A DNA stretch of 64,000 bases from Bretschneidera sinensis (GCA_023935145.1 CM043705.1:57444084-57508083), one strand, 5' to 3'. Numbered from the stretch's first letter, positions 49,101-60,480 are shown. A program made the numbers and translations. The notes: a model not told the origin generated them from the letters alone.

Positions 49101-52100
49101 ATTGTCCTAAATCTTTTCTTTGAAATTTAGTACTCAAGAATTGTTTCAATGCTAGAATGCCTTCTTTCTCATCTCCTATAATCACAATATCATCCACATA
49201 TACAATCAACAATATCCTACCTGTCTCACTATGTTTATAAAATATAGAATGATCTACACCACATCTGTTGAGACCAAAATTAATCACTACTTCACTGAAC
49301 CGACCAAACCACGCTCGAGGAGATTGTTTCAGGCCATATAGAGATTTCTTTCGACATACTAAACTAGACTCACCTTAGCAACAAATCGAGGTAGTTGCGC
49401 AATGTATACTTCTTGTAAATTACCATTTAGAGACGCATTTTTCACATCCAATTAAAAGAAATTACGAGAAAGATAAACGCACGAACAAACCCAATTTTCG
49501 CCACTGGAGAGAATGTCTCAACATAGTCAATACCATATACATGTGTATACCTTTTTGCTACTAGGCGAGCTTTTAATCTATCAATAGTACCATCAAGATG
49601 AACCTTTACAATATAGACCAAGCGACAACCAACAACAGATTTCACAGATGGAAGAGGAACTAAGTCCCATGTATCATTAGTATTCAAGGCATGTATCTCT
49701 TCATCCGTAGCGGCTTTCCACCCAGAATGAGACAGCTTCTGTAACAGACTTAGGAATAGAGACAGAAGAGATCAAAGCAACAAACGAAGCATATGAAAGA
49801 GATAAATAATCATAAGACACAAAATTAGCAATCGGATGAGCAACACATAAACATTTACTTTTACGAAGAGTAATAAGACGGTCATCCTCAAATGAGAAAG
49901 AAGGATCGAGATCTGTCAACAAGGGAGAAATTGGTGGAGCAGCGAAAGCGGAAGGTCGTGGACGACAAAAGTATACTTGCAACGGAGTAGCAGACGATGA
50001 AGAGACCAATGGAGGAGGATCTTTGTAATGGGCATGGGAACAGTAAATGGACAAGGAAAAGAATCAGTCAGATCTGAGATAGAATGAGACTCGGAGTAAT
50101 ACGAAGTAGACTCAAAGAATGTAACACCGGCACAAACAAAGTGCCTTTGTAGTGAGAGACTATAACACCGATAACTTTTCTGTGTAAGAGAATAGCCTAA
50201 GAAAATACACTTTATAGAGCGAGGATCAAGTTTGTCAACCCCTGGACAAAACTAATGAACAAAAAAAATAGATCCAAAGACACGAGGGGGTAAACGGAAG
50301 GTAACATCTATAGGAAAGAGCACGGAATGAGGGGTTTAGCCATCAAGAATAGAGGATGGTATACGGTTGATTAAGTAACATTCAGTCATAACGGCTTCAC
50401 TCCAAAACAATTTGGGGACATGCATATGAAACAAAAGAGTACGAGCAGTATCCATATGATGGCGATTTTTCCACTCCGTAACCCCACTTTTTTGGGATGT
50501 ATGAGAGCAAGATGACTGATAAATAATGCTAGACTTGGTAATAAAAGCTGTAAAAGGCTCAGAAAAATATTCCCGAGCATTGTCACTACGGAGAATCTAA
50601 ACAGATAAGTCAAATTGGGTTTTTATCTCAGCACAAAAGGCACAAAAATAGAAAACAACTCAGAACAGTCTTTCATTAAATAAAGCCAAGTCTGGAATAA
50701 CCATCCACAAAGGTAAGAAAATATCGAAATCCAAGTTTGGAAGTCACACGGCTTGGACCCCAAATATCATAATGTACTAACATAAAAGGACTAGACACGC
50801 GATTATTAATTCGGAAAGGAAGCGATATGAAATGATGCTTACCCAATTGACGCGAGTCACATTCTAAAGACAAAACCTGACTCAAAGTTGGAACTAACTT
50901 TTTCGGTTTCTCTAAGGATGGATGACCAAAATGACAATGTTCCTGAAGTGGAGACATGTCAATCAAGCAAGCAATGGGTGATGGGATAGGATCAAAGTAA
51001 TACAAGCCGTTCGATTCATTCCCTCCACCAATTATTTTTCTTGTTGTCAAATCCTGGATAAGAACAAAATAAGGAAGAAAGGTAACAAAACAGTTAAGAG
51101 ATTTTGTAAGTTGGCTAACAGGTATCAAATTATACGAAGAAAAATGAGCATAAAGGACAGATGATAAAGACATAGAAGAACTAAGGTGCACAGTGCCAAC
51201 GCCACTAGCAGTGGTTTTAGACTCATCTACAAAAGTAACATTAGGCAAAGATGAAGAGTGATAAAAGCTAGAGAAAACATCAGTGGTACGTGACAAATGA
51301 TTAGTAGTTGCAGAGTCAAAGACCCAAGGTCTAAATGAAGAGTTACTAGATGATAGATAAGCTTTTGGTGTACCTTTCTGGGTGGAAAAGGCAGTCGAGG
51401 AAGATGTCCGGCTGGTTGCCTTATACTGTAAGAACTCATCATACTCATCTTTGGAAACCAACTGAGAAGTTGAAGGCACGAATTGTGGGGTAAGTCCATA
51501 CTTAATAGAATCAGAAGTCATATCATTAGCAACCATGGGATGACCAACTAACTTCTAATACGTCTCCCGAGTATACCCGGAACGGTGACAATGTGTACAT
51601 TAAAACTAACTTCCAACACATCTCTCGAGTACGCAGAAACAATGGTAGTGCGTACATTGACGAACAAAATTACCACCACGATTAAATGAAGTTCTAATAT
51701 GAGAAGTTGGATGGGGAGACACCGGAGACAGTCTTATACTCCATAGTGATTTCCTGTGAATAGTACCCAAAAATAATGCCGAAGAACAATGCCAATGAAC
51801 AGTACTGATGATGAACAGTACCGATGATGAACAATGTCGGATGAACAGTACCGGCGGTTTTTTCTTTTGAATAAATGAAAAAATTATTCAAGATCCCAAG
51901 AGAGATCTTGCTTTGATACCTTGTTAAAAAACAATAACTGAAAAGAATTCTTTGTCTTATTGATTGAATGAAAAGAATACAATTGACTCAATATATAAAC
52001 TTATGAATACTAAGTCTAATAGAAATATGACACAACAATTAGATAAGATAAAGATGATCGAAGCCTACTAGGACACTCGTTAAGAATCATATTAGGACGC

Positions 52101-55100
52101 TCAACAAGTATTAATGTTTCGTAGCATAAAACTTCACATCTACTGTTTAACATCTATGTTGCTCCAACTCAGCTATTTGTACAAGTGTCCAAGTTTTTCC
52201 GAGTGTTAGACTCGTCTATTTTAAGATTTTGTAAGTTTTACTTCAATTTGGAGTGTCATGCCCGATGGTAAAACGAAGAGTCCAAGCAATCATGTTTAAC
52301 CTATATACATAGACACAGGCACATGTATGGAAGATTAGAGTTCAAATAAGTACTCTTCACAAGTTACGATGTTTTATACATGAATTCACAACATGTTGGT
52401 TCACCTTAACGTCTATTTCTCCATTGTTTTGTTTTTTAGTCTACTACAAGACAATGTGCAAGTAAAACGATACACTAGGTCTTTCAGAACTATACTGTCT
52501 TTCGCATCTACTGTTTAACATCTATGTTTCTCCAACTCAGCTATCTATCCGAGTTTTTCCGAGTGTTAGACTCGTCTATTTTAAGGTTTTGTAAGTTTTA
52601 CTTCAATTTGGAGTGTCATGCCCAAAATGGGTACGGCAGGGTAAAATGAACAGTCCAAGCAATCATGTTTAACCTATATACATAGACACATGCACATGTA
52701 TGGAAGATTGGAGTTCAGATAAGTACTCTTCACAAGTTACGATGTTTTATACATGAATTCACAATGTGTTGGTTCACCTTAAGGTCTATTTCTCCGGTGT
52801 TTTGTTTTTTAGTCTACTACAAGACGTTGATGTGCAAGTAAAACTATACACTAGTCTTTCAGAACTATACTGTGATGTGCCACCAAATTCCAAGGAGATT
52901 CTACTTCGCGTATCTTCTTTAACATCACTTGTGCGAAATTCCATTGACAGGAAGTTTAAGGGTTCTTTAGATATCAAAATACGAAAAAATAGTTGATTTT
53001 CCAAGAAAATGCCTAAAGCAAAATTTAGTTTTTTAAATTTCTTTTCTCGATATTATGGGAACCTTTAAACAATAATCTAATAGTGTTATGAACAAAGTAT
53101 TTAAAATTAGTACTTCGTACAGACTGCCATCGGTTAATAAATCTGAGCAAGTTTCCATGCATCAAGTGCACCTAAAGTAGATAAGATTATTGCATAGTCA
53201 TACAACACAATCAAGATGCAATGCATATCAGCAGAAACAGCATTTTCCATATAAGAAGACTGTTATATGAAAAATGCATAGTATTGTAATTTAGGACAAT
53301 GATAACTCTGATATCCTCTAAAACTGCCCCATTCTCATTCTAAGGATATTAAACTTCAGGAATGACAGGAAAATACCTGAAAGTGAGGATCATCAGCAAC
53401 AACAGCCCTATCATCCCAATTTAGACGGCCACCAAAAATATTCCAGATGCCATTTTGATTCTGAGAGTGTGCACAGCGATGATTCAAGACAACATCTCCA
53501 AGAACTCTAATACCGACTTCATGAAATCTCTTCACAAGATCCATTAGCTCATCCATAGTTCCGTATCTGATATATACCACAATACAAATGCTTTCTTTTT
53601 ACTGATCACCAAAATGATTACAATAAGTTAAATAAAAGATGGTACAAGATATTTCAGCCCATGGCCCATCTAAACTCATTCAAAAAGATCTACCATCATC
53701 CAGAAAATGATATAAAGGTCCAAATTAAGAATTCTTGATACCAATAATCAATAGGAGGCTTACACCAACCAAGCAAATATCCAAACCACATACAACTACC
53801 AACCGCCCTTCTTTTTTTTTGGTACAGAAAAATTCTAGACGTTAGATAAACCTATGTCTCTGAAAAAAACTCCAGGATGAAAAGAAAGAAGACTATAACA
53901 AAATCATTTTGTTCACGTAAACTTGTAATATATACCTGCAATTCAAATTATATAAGTCCTTTGGCATGTATCCTTCGGGTGACACAGATTCTGTTGGTGG
54001 TGGTAACCATATCACAGTAAATCCAAGAGAAGCAAACTCTTTAGATTTTTCTTTTAGTACCATGTACCATCTTCCAGATTTATGAGATTCCCAGTTAAAC
54101 CCTTGGCACAATATTTCGAACCCTGTGCCTGTCCCCGAAGATATTTTAGCAGGAGGTTTTAGTGCCTCAGATTCTAAAACAGTTTCCTCTTTGAAAGTTG
54201 GAAGTAAGCTCCTGAAGATGCTATAAGCTTCAGCAGCAAGTTTTTCAATTTCTTGAAGAATACTTTCTTGTGATTCTTTTGTTTTCGTCTTCCGATTCTT
54301 CTCAGAGGAAATGTCACTGACCAAGTTCCTTATCTCATTAATGATTCCCTTAGTATATGCACTATGAGGAATTCCTTGATCTGCTTCTGCACCCTTTCCA
54401 GATAACTGTGCAGCTATAGATTGAGCAGGCAAGCTACTTGAACTTGAGAGAGGGATGTAGAAGTCATTCCCCATACAACTCAACCAGGTGTTTTCATTTA
54501 GATTGAGAACAAAAAGAAATCCTACAAGTTCTTCATCTAAAGTGAATACTCCTGAAGATCCATTTCCACCCTCTTTTGGCTGTGGGACAGCAGGATGTTG
54601 TGTAAATAACACAAAAACAAGAACATATAACCATTCTATAGCATACCAAGATTTAAAATTTAACTTAAGATGGCACAATTAAGACATCTCAAGCCAGAGT
54701 TTCCAATGAAAAAGATAAATATGAACTCAAAATTACAAACTCTACATTGTGACTGCAATCATAATGATGATTCCAATCATGTCACTTTCCCAGAAAGAAT
54801 GCCCACAAACACATAGGGGCACATCTAAAGATTCACCATTAACAATGGAGCCAATGTTTCAAAATTTTCAAAAAGCAATCCAGCCCCGCCATCAGAAAAG
54901 AGAAGTATAGAATCTACTTAAACACTCCTAAGTCCATGAACACTAAGTAATTGTTATCCTGTAGCAACTATGGAAACTGTTCCAGCATTACTCAACTGAA
55001 AAATTCGAAGTGGTGTCACTCTATTGAAACATGACAGTTAAAAAAAGGTTCTTAAGAAATAAAGATTAGAAGAAAAAAACAACAAAGCCAATGCATAATA

Positions 55101-57694
55101 AGGTTAACTTACTCAGTGCGATTTTTCTGGTATTTAAAGTATTAAATTAGTATATTATTAAATAAATTCACCAATATATATCTTGTAACAATTCTAAGCA
55201 CTTTTTTTAATTTCTCATAAAGAAAATATGCTTCCATTCTCTACCTGTAACAGAGTTCGCAATGCCTTGTTCTTAAATACAGTTGTGCCTGGTGGATGTG
55301 AGCCAGCTGGAATCTCCCATTTTTTAGTATCATCTCTACAAACTCCCCAATGAACGATGACACCTCCAGGTATATCAGTTTCTAAATACAGAAGATTCTT
55401 AGCTGTCTCAGGACACTTCCTAACAGAAACACTCACTGAGTTGTCGACAGCAACTTTTTTTGCAATAGGCTGCTCCTCATAAAACCCTTTAAGGGGCCTA
55501 TTTTCTTGTTTGGGGTCTGAGGATGACTCACTGCTGTTATCTTGATCTTTCGAATACGATTCCTCCGATCTGAGAAGTAAGCTCGTGAGCAGCCCCAAGG
55601 CCCCTAAAGATTCAAGAGAAAGCAGGGAAATCTTTCAGTTTATACCTGAACAGAGAAGAGTCAGGAGAATTCTGATATTGGGAAAAACAATTGTGAATTA
55701 TAAACCACAGATCCACAACCCACATCATTCCCAGCCCAATTTGATAGGCTTGAATGGTTTCCAAAATTTAGCTGCAAGTGCGGTCACTTAACTCATCTTT
55801 CAATATTGATTTTATTTTGCACCAAATGTATCAAGAGGTTTTGGGGTACATATGAGGTTACAACTCTTGACAGACTAAACTCTTAACTATAATCCATAAC
55901 TGTACTTGCTCAGACAGTTTGCTAAAAAGGAAAGAAAATAAATCATGCGATGAAACTAAGCACAGCCAATTCCCATTTAACCAAGTAACTCTAATTTTAG
56001 TGCTTGAGAACTTGTTCATCCTTTTGGCATATGGATGTTATTAAGATTTAGTCTCTCTTTGAGACAACTCAGTGGAGTATTAGGATTCATTAAATCAACA
56101 TTATGGCCATGTTTGGGGAGTCATTTAGGCCAACTTGCTTTAAGTTGGCTTAAATGACTCCAAAACATGAGGGTCCTTCGTGAATTGTCACGTAAACCTT
56201 AGTAAAAACACTAAAATTCACATTGAAACCAGATTAATGATTGGAAAATTTTAAGACTAGCAAAAAAATGCAAAAGTCAAAACCTGGCCATATATTGAAG
56301 CCTCTTTTTGCTCCCACCACATTGCCATCATCTTGAAGGTAGTCCACAAGAGGTACCTTAAAATCTCTCCCTCTGTGCTGATACCAAATTCCACTTTCTT
56401 CTTCCTGCACCACCATATTCCCAAAATTTGGGAAGAAAGAGAACAGATAAGTCAACAAAAAGATTCATAAATGCTAAAGGGCAAATTACGATAAAAACTA
56501 GCATGCTCAACTGCTAACTTTTGAAAATGAAAACCTTCAGAACAAAATTTATAGCTGCTATCGAGCTTTTGAGATTAAAATTAATCTTCACTTCATGAAA
56601 CTTATCTCCTTCCAATGGTTTCTGCAAGGGCGTCTCTATTGCATAATCCTGACAGAACATATTAGCGTTACATGTTGTTTATACAAGAACAGCTCGGAAT
56701 TCAAACACTATAAGCCAACACATACCTTGATGGGAATTGAACCAGGGGGTCTCATATCCTTAGGAGGTTGATTCCATTCACTGTAAATTTTCCAAAGTTA
56801 AAATATCAAATACTCCCATTAATTACGAGTCTACTTTGATATCCATTCACTCATAAATAACGAGATACGAAAATCTAAAAAGAAATTTACACAATCAAAG
56901 CAAGGAGAACCTGCCCATATCATCAACATAAGAAACTCCCCAGTGAAGCATCCATTTCCCAGGAAGACTACATCCTACAGTGAGCAGCCAATTCGGTCCC
57001 TTCGCCTGATCTAATCTAATGAAAATCTGTCCCTCCACCTATCATTTCAAACCAATTAAATGAAAATTCAATCAAATTCATACCTAAAAATAGAAAAAAA
57101 AAATAGAGGAAACGAAATGAAAAAACATCATCTGCAGCTCCATGTCAATTAGTTTTTGTTCCTCACTTGCCATAAACTTAAGCTCTAATCACGCCAAACC
57201 TTATTAACCAACAAAATTGCAATAACTCTTTTTTCTTCCTCATAAACCAAACACAAATCAAATCACATTCAGTTCCTTTTGTTCACACAAACCAAACAGA
57301 AGGTACAACCAAATGAAAAATCAAAACCACAAACATAACAACATGCATGTACGCATAATATACTTAAACGAAGATATACACGTGTGTGTCTATGGACCTA
57401 AGTTGAGACCTTTTGAGTTTGCTTGAGAGGAAAAGTCTCCTTGAAGATGACGTCCGGGGATTCGAAAGTTTCGACTAGAGCCGTATCGGTGGAGCTAGCA
57501 CGGATTCCGATGAGCCTTTGGGGCTTGAAGTTGCCGAAGCTGATGCTCCTGCTGCTGCATCCATTGGAGAGTAGCTTTGAAGGACAATTGATACAGTAAT
57601 TCAATGAACATGGCTTTAATGCCTTTTTGGGACGGATTCTAGGGTTCTCTCTGCGACAATGGTGGAGCAAACGCTCTATTGTAACGGACGACAT
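36275..57694 (-). CDS. AMY3: Plastidic alpha-amylase 3 (AMY3-like), 13 exons
   Basis: Endo-acting alpha-1,4-glucanase (GH13) of starch breakdown in the plastid stroma. Exons (minus strand, 5' to 3'): 57694-57410, 57038-56911, 56780-56726, 56648-56535, 56404-56284, 55603-55245, 54579-53936, 53566-53377, 46401-46295, 44752-44503, 37621-37499, 37022-36855, 36433-36275. All introns are GT-AG and frames join without a break, giving 900 residues (Arabidopsis AMY3 has 887). Residues 1 to about 68 are basic and Ser/Arg-rich, like a transit peptide. Two CBM45-type starch-binding modules follow (HWGVSY at 127-132, HWGVC at 319-323), then GH13 from about 505: GDVVLNH with Asp593, nucleophile Asp679 in WRLDF, acid/base Glu704 in VGEYWD, and NHD with His786-Asp787. 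Cys512 and Cys600 match the redox cysteines of Arabidopsis AMY3. Introns 8 (6,975 bp) and 10 (6,881 bp) are enlarged by Copia elements. The upstream in-frame TTG is ignored because homologues start at this ATG. Confidence 0.97.
37926..38088 (+). repeat. Copia-1 5' LTR (163 bp)
   Basis: It starts TGTTGGAAATATATC and ends TTGTTAACA. It carries an A/T-rich run of about 33 bp that the 3' LTR lacks. Confidence 0.95.
38089..38100 (+). other. Copia-1 primer binding site, tRNA-Met type
   Basis: TGGTATCGTAGC directly abuts the 5' LTR. It differs at two positions from the common Copia site TGGTATCAGAGC. Confidence 0.85.
39215..39588. mobile_element. Solo-LTR-like insert (374 bp) in Copia-1 gag
   Basis: It splits the gag region between a [12 protein letters not shown] motif and VMLQTVPWE, which are nearly adjacent in related elements. 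The 5-bp repeat GTTAG flanks it (39210-39214 and 39589-39593). It begins TGATGCAG and includes a TATATAAG box and pyrimidine-rich tail, like a short Copia LTR. The right end is GGGCT rather than CA, so the exact edge or class may be wrong. Confidence 0.55.
42532..43180. mobile_element. hAT-like MITE (649 bp) inside Copia-1 reverse transcriptase/RNase H
   Basis: The left end CAGTGTTTTCAGAGGCG and the right end, read on the other strand as TAGTGTTTTCATGGGCG, are inverted repeats. The flanks ATTAGAGG (42524-42531) and ATCAAAGG (43181-43188) match at 6 of 8 positions, as for a hAT target duplication. Removing it rejoins the Copia sequence: PTDKG before, [13 protein letters not shown] after. GC-rich, CG-containing repeats (GCGTTGGGCGAGAC) lie inside the left end. 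It is noncoding, but holds tRNA-like promoter boxes. Confidence 0.85.
42960..43011 (+). other. tRNA-like pol III promoter (A and B boxes), SINE-like head
   Basis: TAGTTTAGTGG (42960-42970) matches the A-box consensus, and GGTTCGAATC (43002-43011) matches the B-box consensus, 31 nt apart, as in tRNA genes and tRNA-derived SINEs. The flanking bases do not fold into a full tRNA cloverleaf. It lies within the hAT-like MITE. Confidence 0.6.
43850..43975 (+). repeat. Copia-1 3' LTR (126 bp)
   Basis: It follows the purine tract GAGAGGGAG and starts TGTTGGAAATATATC. Compared with the 5' LTR it has several substitutions and lacks the A/T-rich run, so the insertion is not recent. Confidence 0.95.
44980..46290. 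other. AMY3 intron 9, no element recognised
   Basis: Most of this 1,542-bp intron shows no transposon coding sequence or inverted repeats. The only clear feature is the GA microsatellite at 46081-46111. Confidence 0.5.
46081..46111. repeat. (GA)n microsatellite in AMY3 intron 9
   Basis: Fifteen GA units in a row, followed by purine-rich sequence. On the AMY3 sense strand it is a (TC)n run. Confidence 0.95.
46630..48864 (+). mobile_element. Copia-2: 3' half of a Copia element in AMY3 intron 8
   Basis: It starts abruptly near 46630 (GGGGGAGACTTCATTT) in the linker after integrase. A proline-rich linker follows (46701-47000), then RT (47100-47860, with [38 protein letters not shown] and [15 protein letters not shown]) and RNase H (48000-48600, with TYTDADYTG and [14 protein letters not shown]). 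The purine tract AAGGGGG and a 3' LTR end it. Single stops break RT at 47211 and 47319. gag, protease and integrase are absent. It lies antisense to AMY3. Confidence 0.92.
48625..48864 (+). repeat. Copia-2 3' LTR (240 bp)
   Basis: It starts TGTTGAGAGTCCTAATTAAG and ends TTTTGTTAACA. The phrase GTTGAGAGTCCTAAT occurs three times in its first 60 bp, a small internal duplication. Confidence 0.88.
48865..52106 (-). mobile_element. Copia-3: 5' part of a Copia element, opposite orientation
   Basis: Minus strand, high to low: 5' LTR (52106-51922), primer site, a much shortened gag with a zinc-knuckle-like [10 protein letters not shown] near 51600, protease (about 51330, with [18 protein letters not shown] is usual), integrase (about 50960-50390) and RT (49690-48870, with [25 protein letters not shown] and [14 protein letters not shown]). 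It ends abruptly at TRLDI, against the end of the Copia-2 LTR. Its RT differs from that of Copia-2, so they are two elements, not one inverted element. Stops are frequent. Confidence 0.92.
51922..52106 (-). repeat. Copia-3 5' LTR (185 bp)
   Basis: On the minus strand it starts TGTTGAGCGTCCTAATATG and ends TTTTTTAACA, resembling the start and end of the Copia-2 LTR. It is followed by a primer site AGGTATCAAAGC (51921-51910), a tRNA-Met variant. Confidence 0.85.
52137..52862. repeat. Diverged tandem duplication (period 368 bp) in AMY3 intron 8
   Basis: CATCTACTGTTTAACATCTA starts at 52137 and again at 52505, and similarity continues to the CTTTCAGAACTATACTGT motif ending both copies. Copies differ by scattered substitutions and small indels, so the duplication is older than that at 14.7 kb. 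The unit shows no coding sequence. Confidence 0.9.
56108..56169. repeat. Near-perfect 62-nt foldback in AMY3 intron 5
   Basis: The left arm 56108-56136 (begins CATGTTTGGGGAGTCATTT) pairs with the right arm 56142-56169 (begins AAGTTGGCTTAAATGACTCC) over 28-29 nt, with two mismatches and a one-base bulge around a 5-nt loop, GCTTT. It could be a very small MITE remnant or a hairpin-forming RNA element in the AMY3 transcript. No target duplication is obvious. Confidence 0.88.
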
Positions 57695-57758
57695 GGTTTC
57701 TCGATCCAATTGAGGTTGAAGAATGATACGAGCGAAGGGGAGAAGTGAATTTTGCAGA

Positions 57759-57766
57759 TATTTATA
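57759..57766 (-). promoter_or_regulatory. TATA box of AMY3
   Basis: TATAAATA on the minus strand lies about 65-72 bp upstream of the AMY3 start codon, within CTCTTATAAATATC. Sequence and spacing fit a plant TATA box with transcription starting near 57730 and a leader of about 35 nt. Confidence 0.6.
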
Positions 57767-57849
57767 AGAGTCGTCAAGAATTGTTTAACTTTAGTTCTAC
57801 TAAAAACTTCTTTTTAGTTCTTTCACCTTTTCCTATAAAAAAAAACGTT

Positions 57850-60100
57850 TTTTATCAGTAGATTGTAAAAATTGAATTCCCATATGTCTCGGAATTTAAA
57901 TTTCATGCCGCAAACAAAAGTATGAACAAAAAATAGATACTGAGCACCTTGATATTTGGTTCCTGTATTAAATATTGTACGGAAGATATTTTCTTTAAAA
58001 AAATTATATAAACTCTGTTAATTTGCTTATAACATGAAAAACAAATCAAATTAATAGACATTGCTGTGCTTTGACTAACATTTTAAATAAAGATTAAAAT
58101 AATTTTTTATGAGTAAAAAATTTAAATAAATTTAATAAAAATTAAATTAAAACCCAAACGAAAGTGGATTCAAAAAAAACTTAATAGGTTCTCAAATTAT
58201 CAAATTCAATAAAACAAAAAAAAATAATTAATTTAAGCAACTAAATATAATCTATATAAAAAATAATTTAATTTTGAGGATAGTTTTATGGACCGAAATA
58301 TTCTAATGGGAAGCTTTTGTGTTTTTTTTCTGGGCAGCCAAAATAAATAAATTTGTCCCCACACACATGAACTTTTTTCTTTCTTGGGGAAAATCGTCTA
58401 GAACTCTTTTGGCCTTTTACGTCAAAAAAAAAAAACAACGGACTCATATATGGGAGATCTTCTTTGCGTAAATCGTAAGGGTCAATTAATAACTGCGTTT
58501 TCTTTAATGGAATTAATAAATGAGCTCTAACATAGAAAAAGGAGAAGAAAAATCTGCGTATGCTGCCAAAACACTCACATCCCATGTGGGGTTGCATCTA
58601 CTATGCGCCGTTAAATAATCAGTGGGAAATACACGTGGGCTGTTAAAAGAAATATCAAAACACATGGACAGTATTATTATGCATGCTAAATAAAATGTAT
58701 AATTTTAGTCATTTAATTAATTCATTATTATTCTTAGTTAGAAAAATATTGTGAACAGATGTTTTTGTCACCATTGTGCTTTGATTATTTATGAGGGAGA
58801 GTTTTGTTTTGGTACATGGAAGAAAAATCTGGGAAGATTTCTTGAAAAGAAGCTCTATGCTTATCAATATCAACGGTTGTTATAACTTTTTATAATTTGT
58901 CATGTGTGTCTTAATTTTTTTACATTTTAGACATATGGTTAATATTCATTTCTAATGATAATTTTAATTAAATTTATATCGACACATAAAAATTTTGACT
59001 AAAATTAATATATCGTATACACAAAAATCTTGAGAAAATAATTTGTTTTTTTTAATAGTTAAAATTTTTATGTGTGTCGATATCAATTTTGTTAGAATTC
59101 TCTCTATGATAATTTATTGATCGCATGCCTAAATGAAAAGAACAAATTAGTGATTTTTTAAATATAAAAAAATATTAAAACATATATATAATAGTGTTCG
59201 ATAATAATAATCTCAATATCAATATATGATCTGAACTAACTGGAAAAAGCTTTTTGTATATATTCTCTTTTTATGGGGAAGGGATGTAAAAAGAAAAACG
59301 ATTTAAATCAAAAGCTAAAATAGAAATTAATTACTAGAATAGCAGAATAGGTGCTTAAGCCATTGCATTCCCCTAGTTGGCAATTCTATACACTAACTTT
59401 ATGGTTAAAGATGGAAAGATTCGAGAGTGAAAAGTAAAATAATATATTTTTTTTTTCATATTCACTAAACAAAAAATAGAAAATATTAATTATCTCATTT
59501 TTTAATTTTTTCAATTTTCTTTCTCTCGTTTTTTTTTTCTCTCACTTTTCTTCTATATCAATCATTGCTTATGTATTATTCAATAAAATTTGAAATATCG
59601 AATTGAAATAACCAAATAAAAAATTCAATTCAGTTATTTATTTGTTTCGGCTTTTTATTTTTAATATTTTAGGATATTAGTTTTGGTTTTGGTTTTTAAT
59701 TCTTAATATTTTGAGATTTTGGTATTGATTTTTACTTTTTAATATTTCTATATTACCGAATATTCAAAATTTTAATTATGTTTTATACACAGTGGCTGTT
59801 ATCATTATGGTTGTTTGTGATAGTAGTGTGTGATGTTAAATTTTTACCATATTTAATTTTTCTTTTGAATCTTTTAGATTTAAAAAAAACTGAAATGTAA
59901 GGAGTAAAAATTTTGTAAAGCAACTTAGTATCATTTAATTTCATAACTGAACTATCATAAAGTATTGAATTTAATCAATTAAATGAAATTTTTTATATTA
60001 TATTATTTTAATATAAAAAATTAGGTAAGTGGAAAATTTCAGTTCAATATATAAATCTTTAAATCATTATGTTTACAAGTTTATTTGTAATACAACTGGT
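57850..60100. other. Intergenic region upstream of AMY3, nothing recognised
   Basis: Very AT-rich DNA without coding similarity or clear repeats. Distal AMY3 promoter elements may lie here but cannot be defined from sequence alone. Confidence 0.5.
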
Positions 60101-60109
60101 AACAGTAGT

Positions 60110-60480
60110 TAACATACCATTTAAAAAGTGAAAAATTATTTGGTGATTGCGGTTTTGTGAAATATGAAATATGGATTTGGAGTGATTTGAGGCCATCTAA
60201 GGAGATTAAAAATATTTTCGTTGATTCACACTCTATTTTTTGGTTAGTTTGAAGGAAAATGAACCGAGAGCGTTTGATGAAATAGAACGACCCATTAGAT
60301 CTATTAGAGATCATTTGCTCAATAATATTAATTTTTGGTTTAAAGGGAACTTTTTTGTAAATATTGTTGAGCTTCTATATTTTGTGGATTTACTCAATTG
60401 TAAATAGTTTTTGGTTTTAAGTTGCACTCTTTTTATGTTTTTTTAATAAATTTCTTATTTATAAAAAAATGAAGAAAAAA
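60110..60480 (+). mobile_element. 5'-truncated LINE, 3' end only
   Basis: Plus-strand translation shows IFWLV, then after a one-base frame change ENEPRAFDEIERPIRSIRDH and LLNNINFWFKGNFF. This is the usual order at the C-terminal end of plant L1 ORF2 (a WKERN-R-F block followed by a tryptophan near the terminus). It is followed by T-rich 3' untranslated sequence and an A-rich tail near 60460-60480. The upstream part is missing, as is common for LINE insertions. Confidence 0.6.

Noticed and set aside
50676..51536. 286-residue minus-strand open frame
   Set aside because: Protease, pre-integrase and integrase sequence of Copia-3; a surviving stretch of a broken element, with DSATTNHLS in place of the usual DSGAT protease motif.
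46630..52106. One Copia element inverted by self-integration
   Set aside because: Both halves contain their own reverse transcriptase and these differ clearly, so two elements are needed.
57692..57709. An upstream in-frame TTG start for AMY3 giving five extra residues
   Set aside because: The ATG at 57694 gives [12 protein letters not shown], matching the start of known AMY3 proteins; TTG initiation is unlikely in plants.
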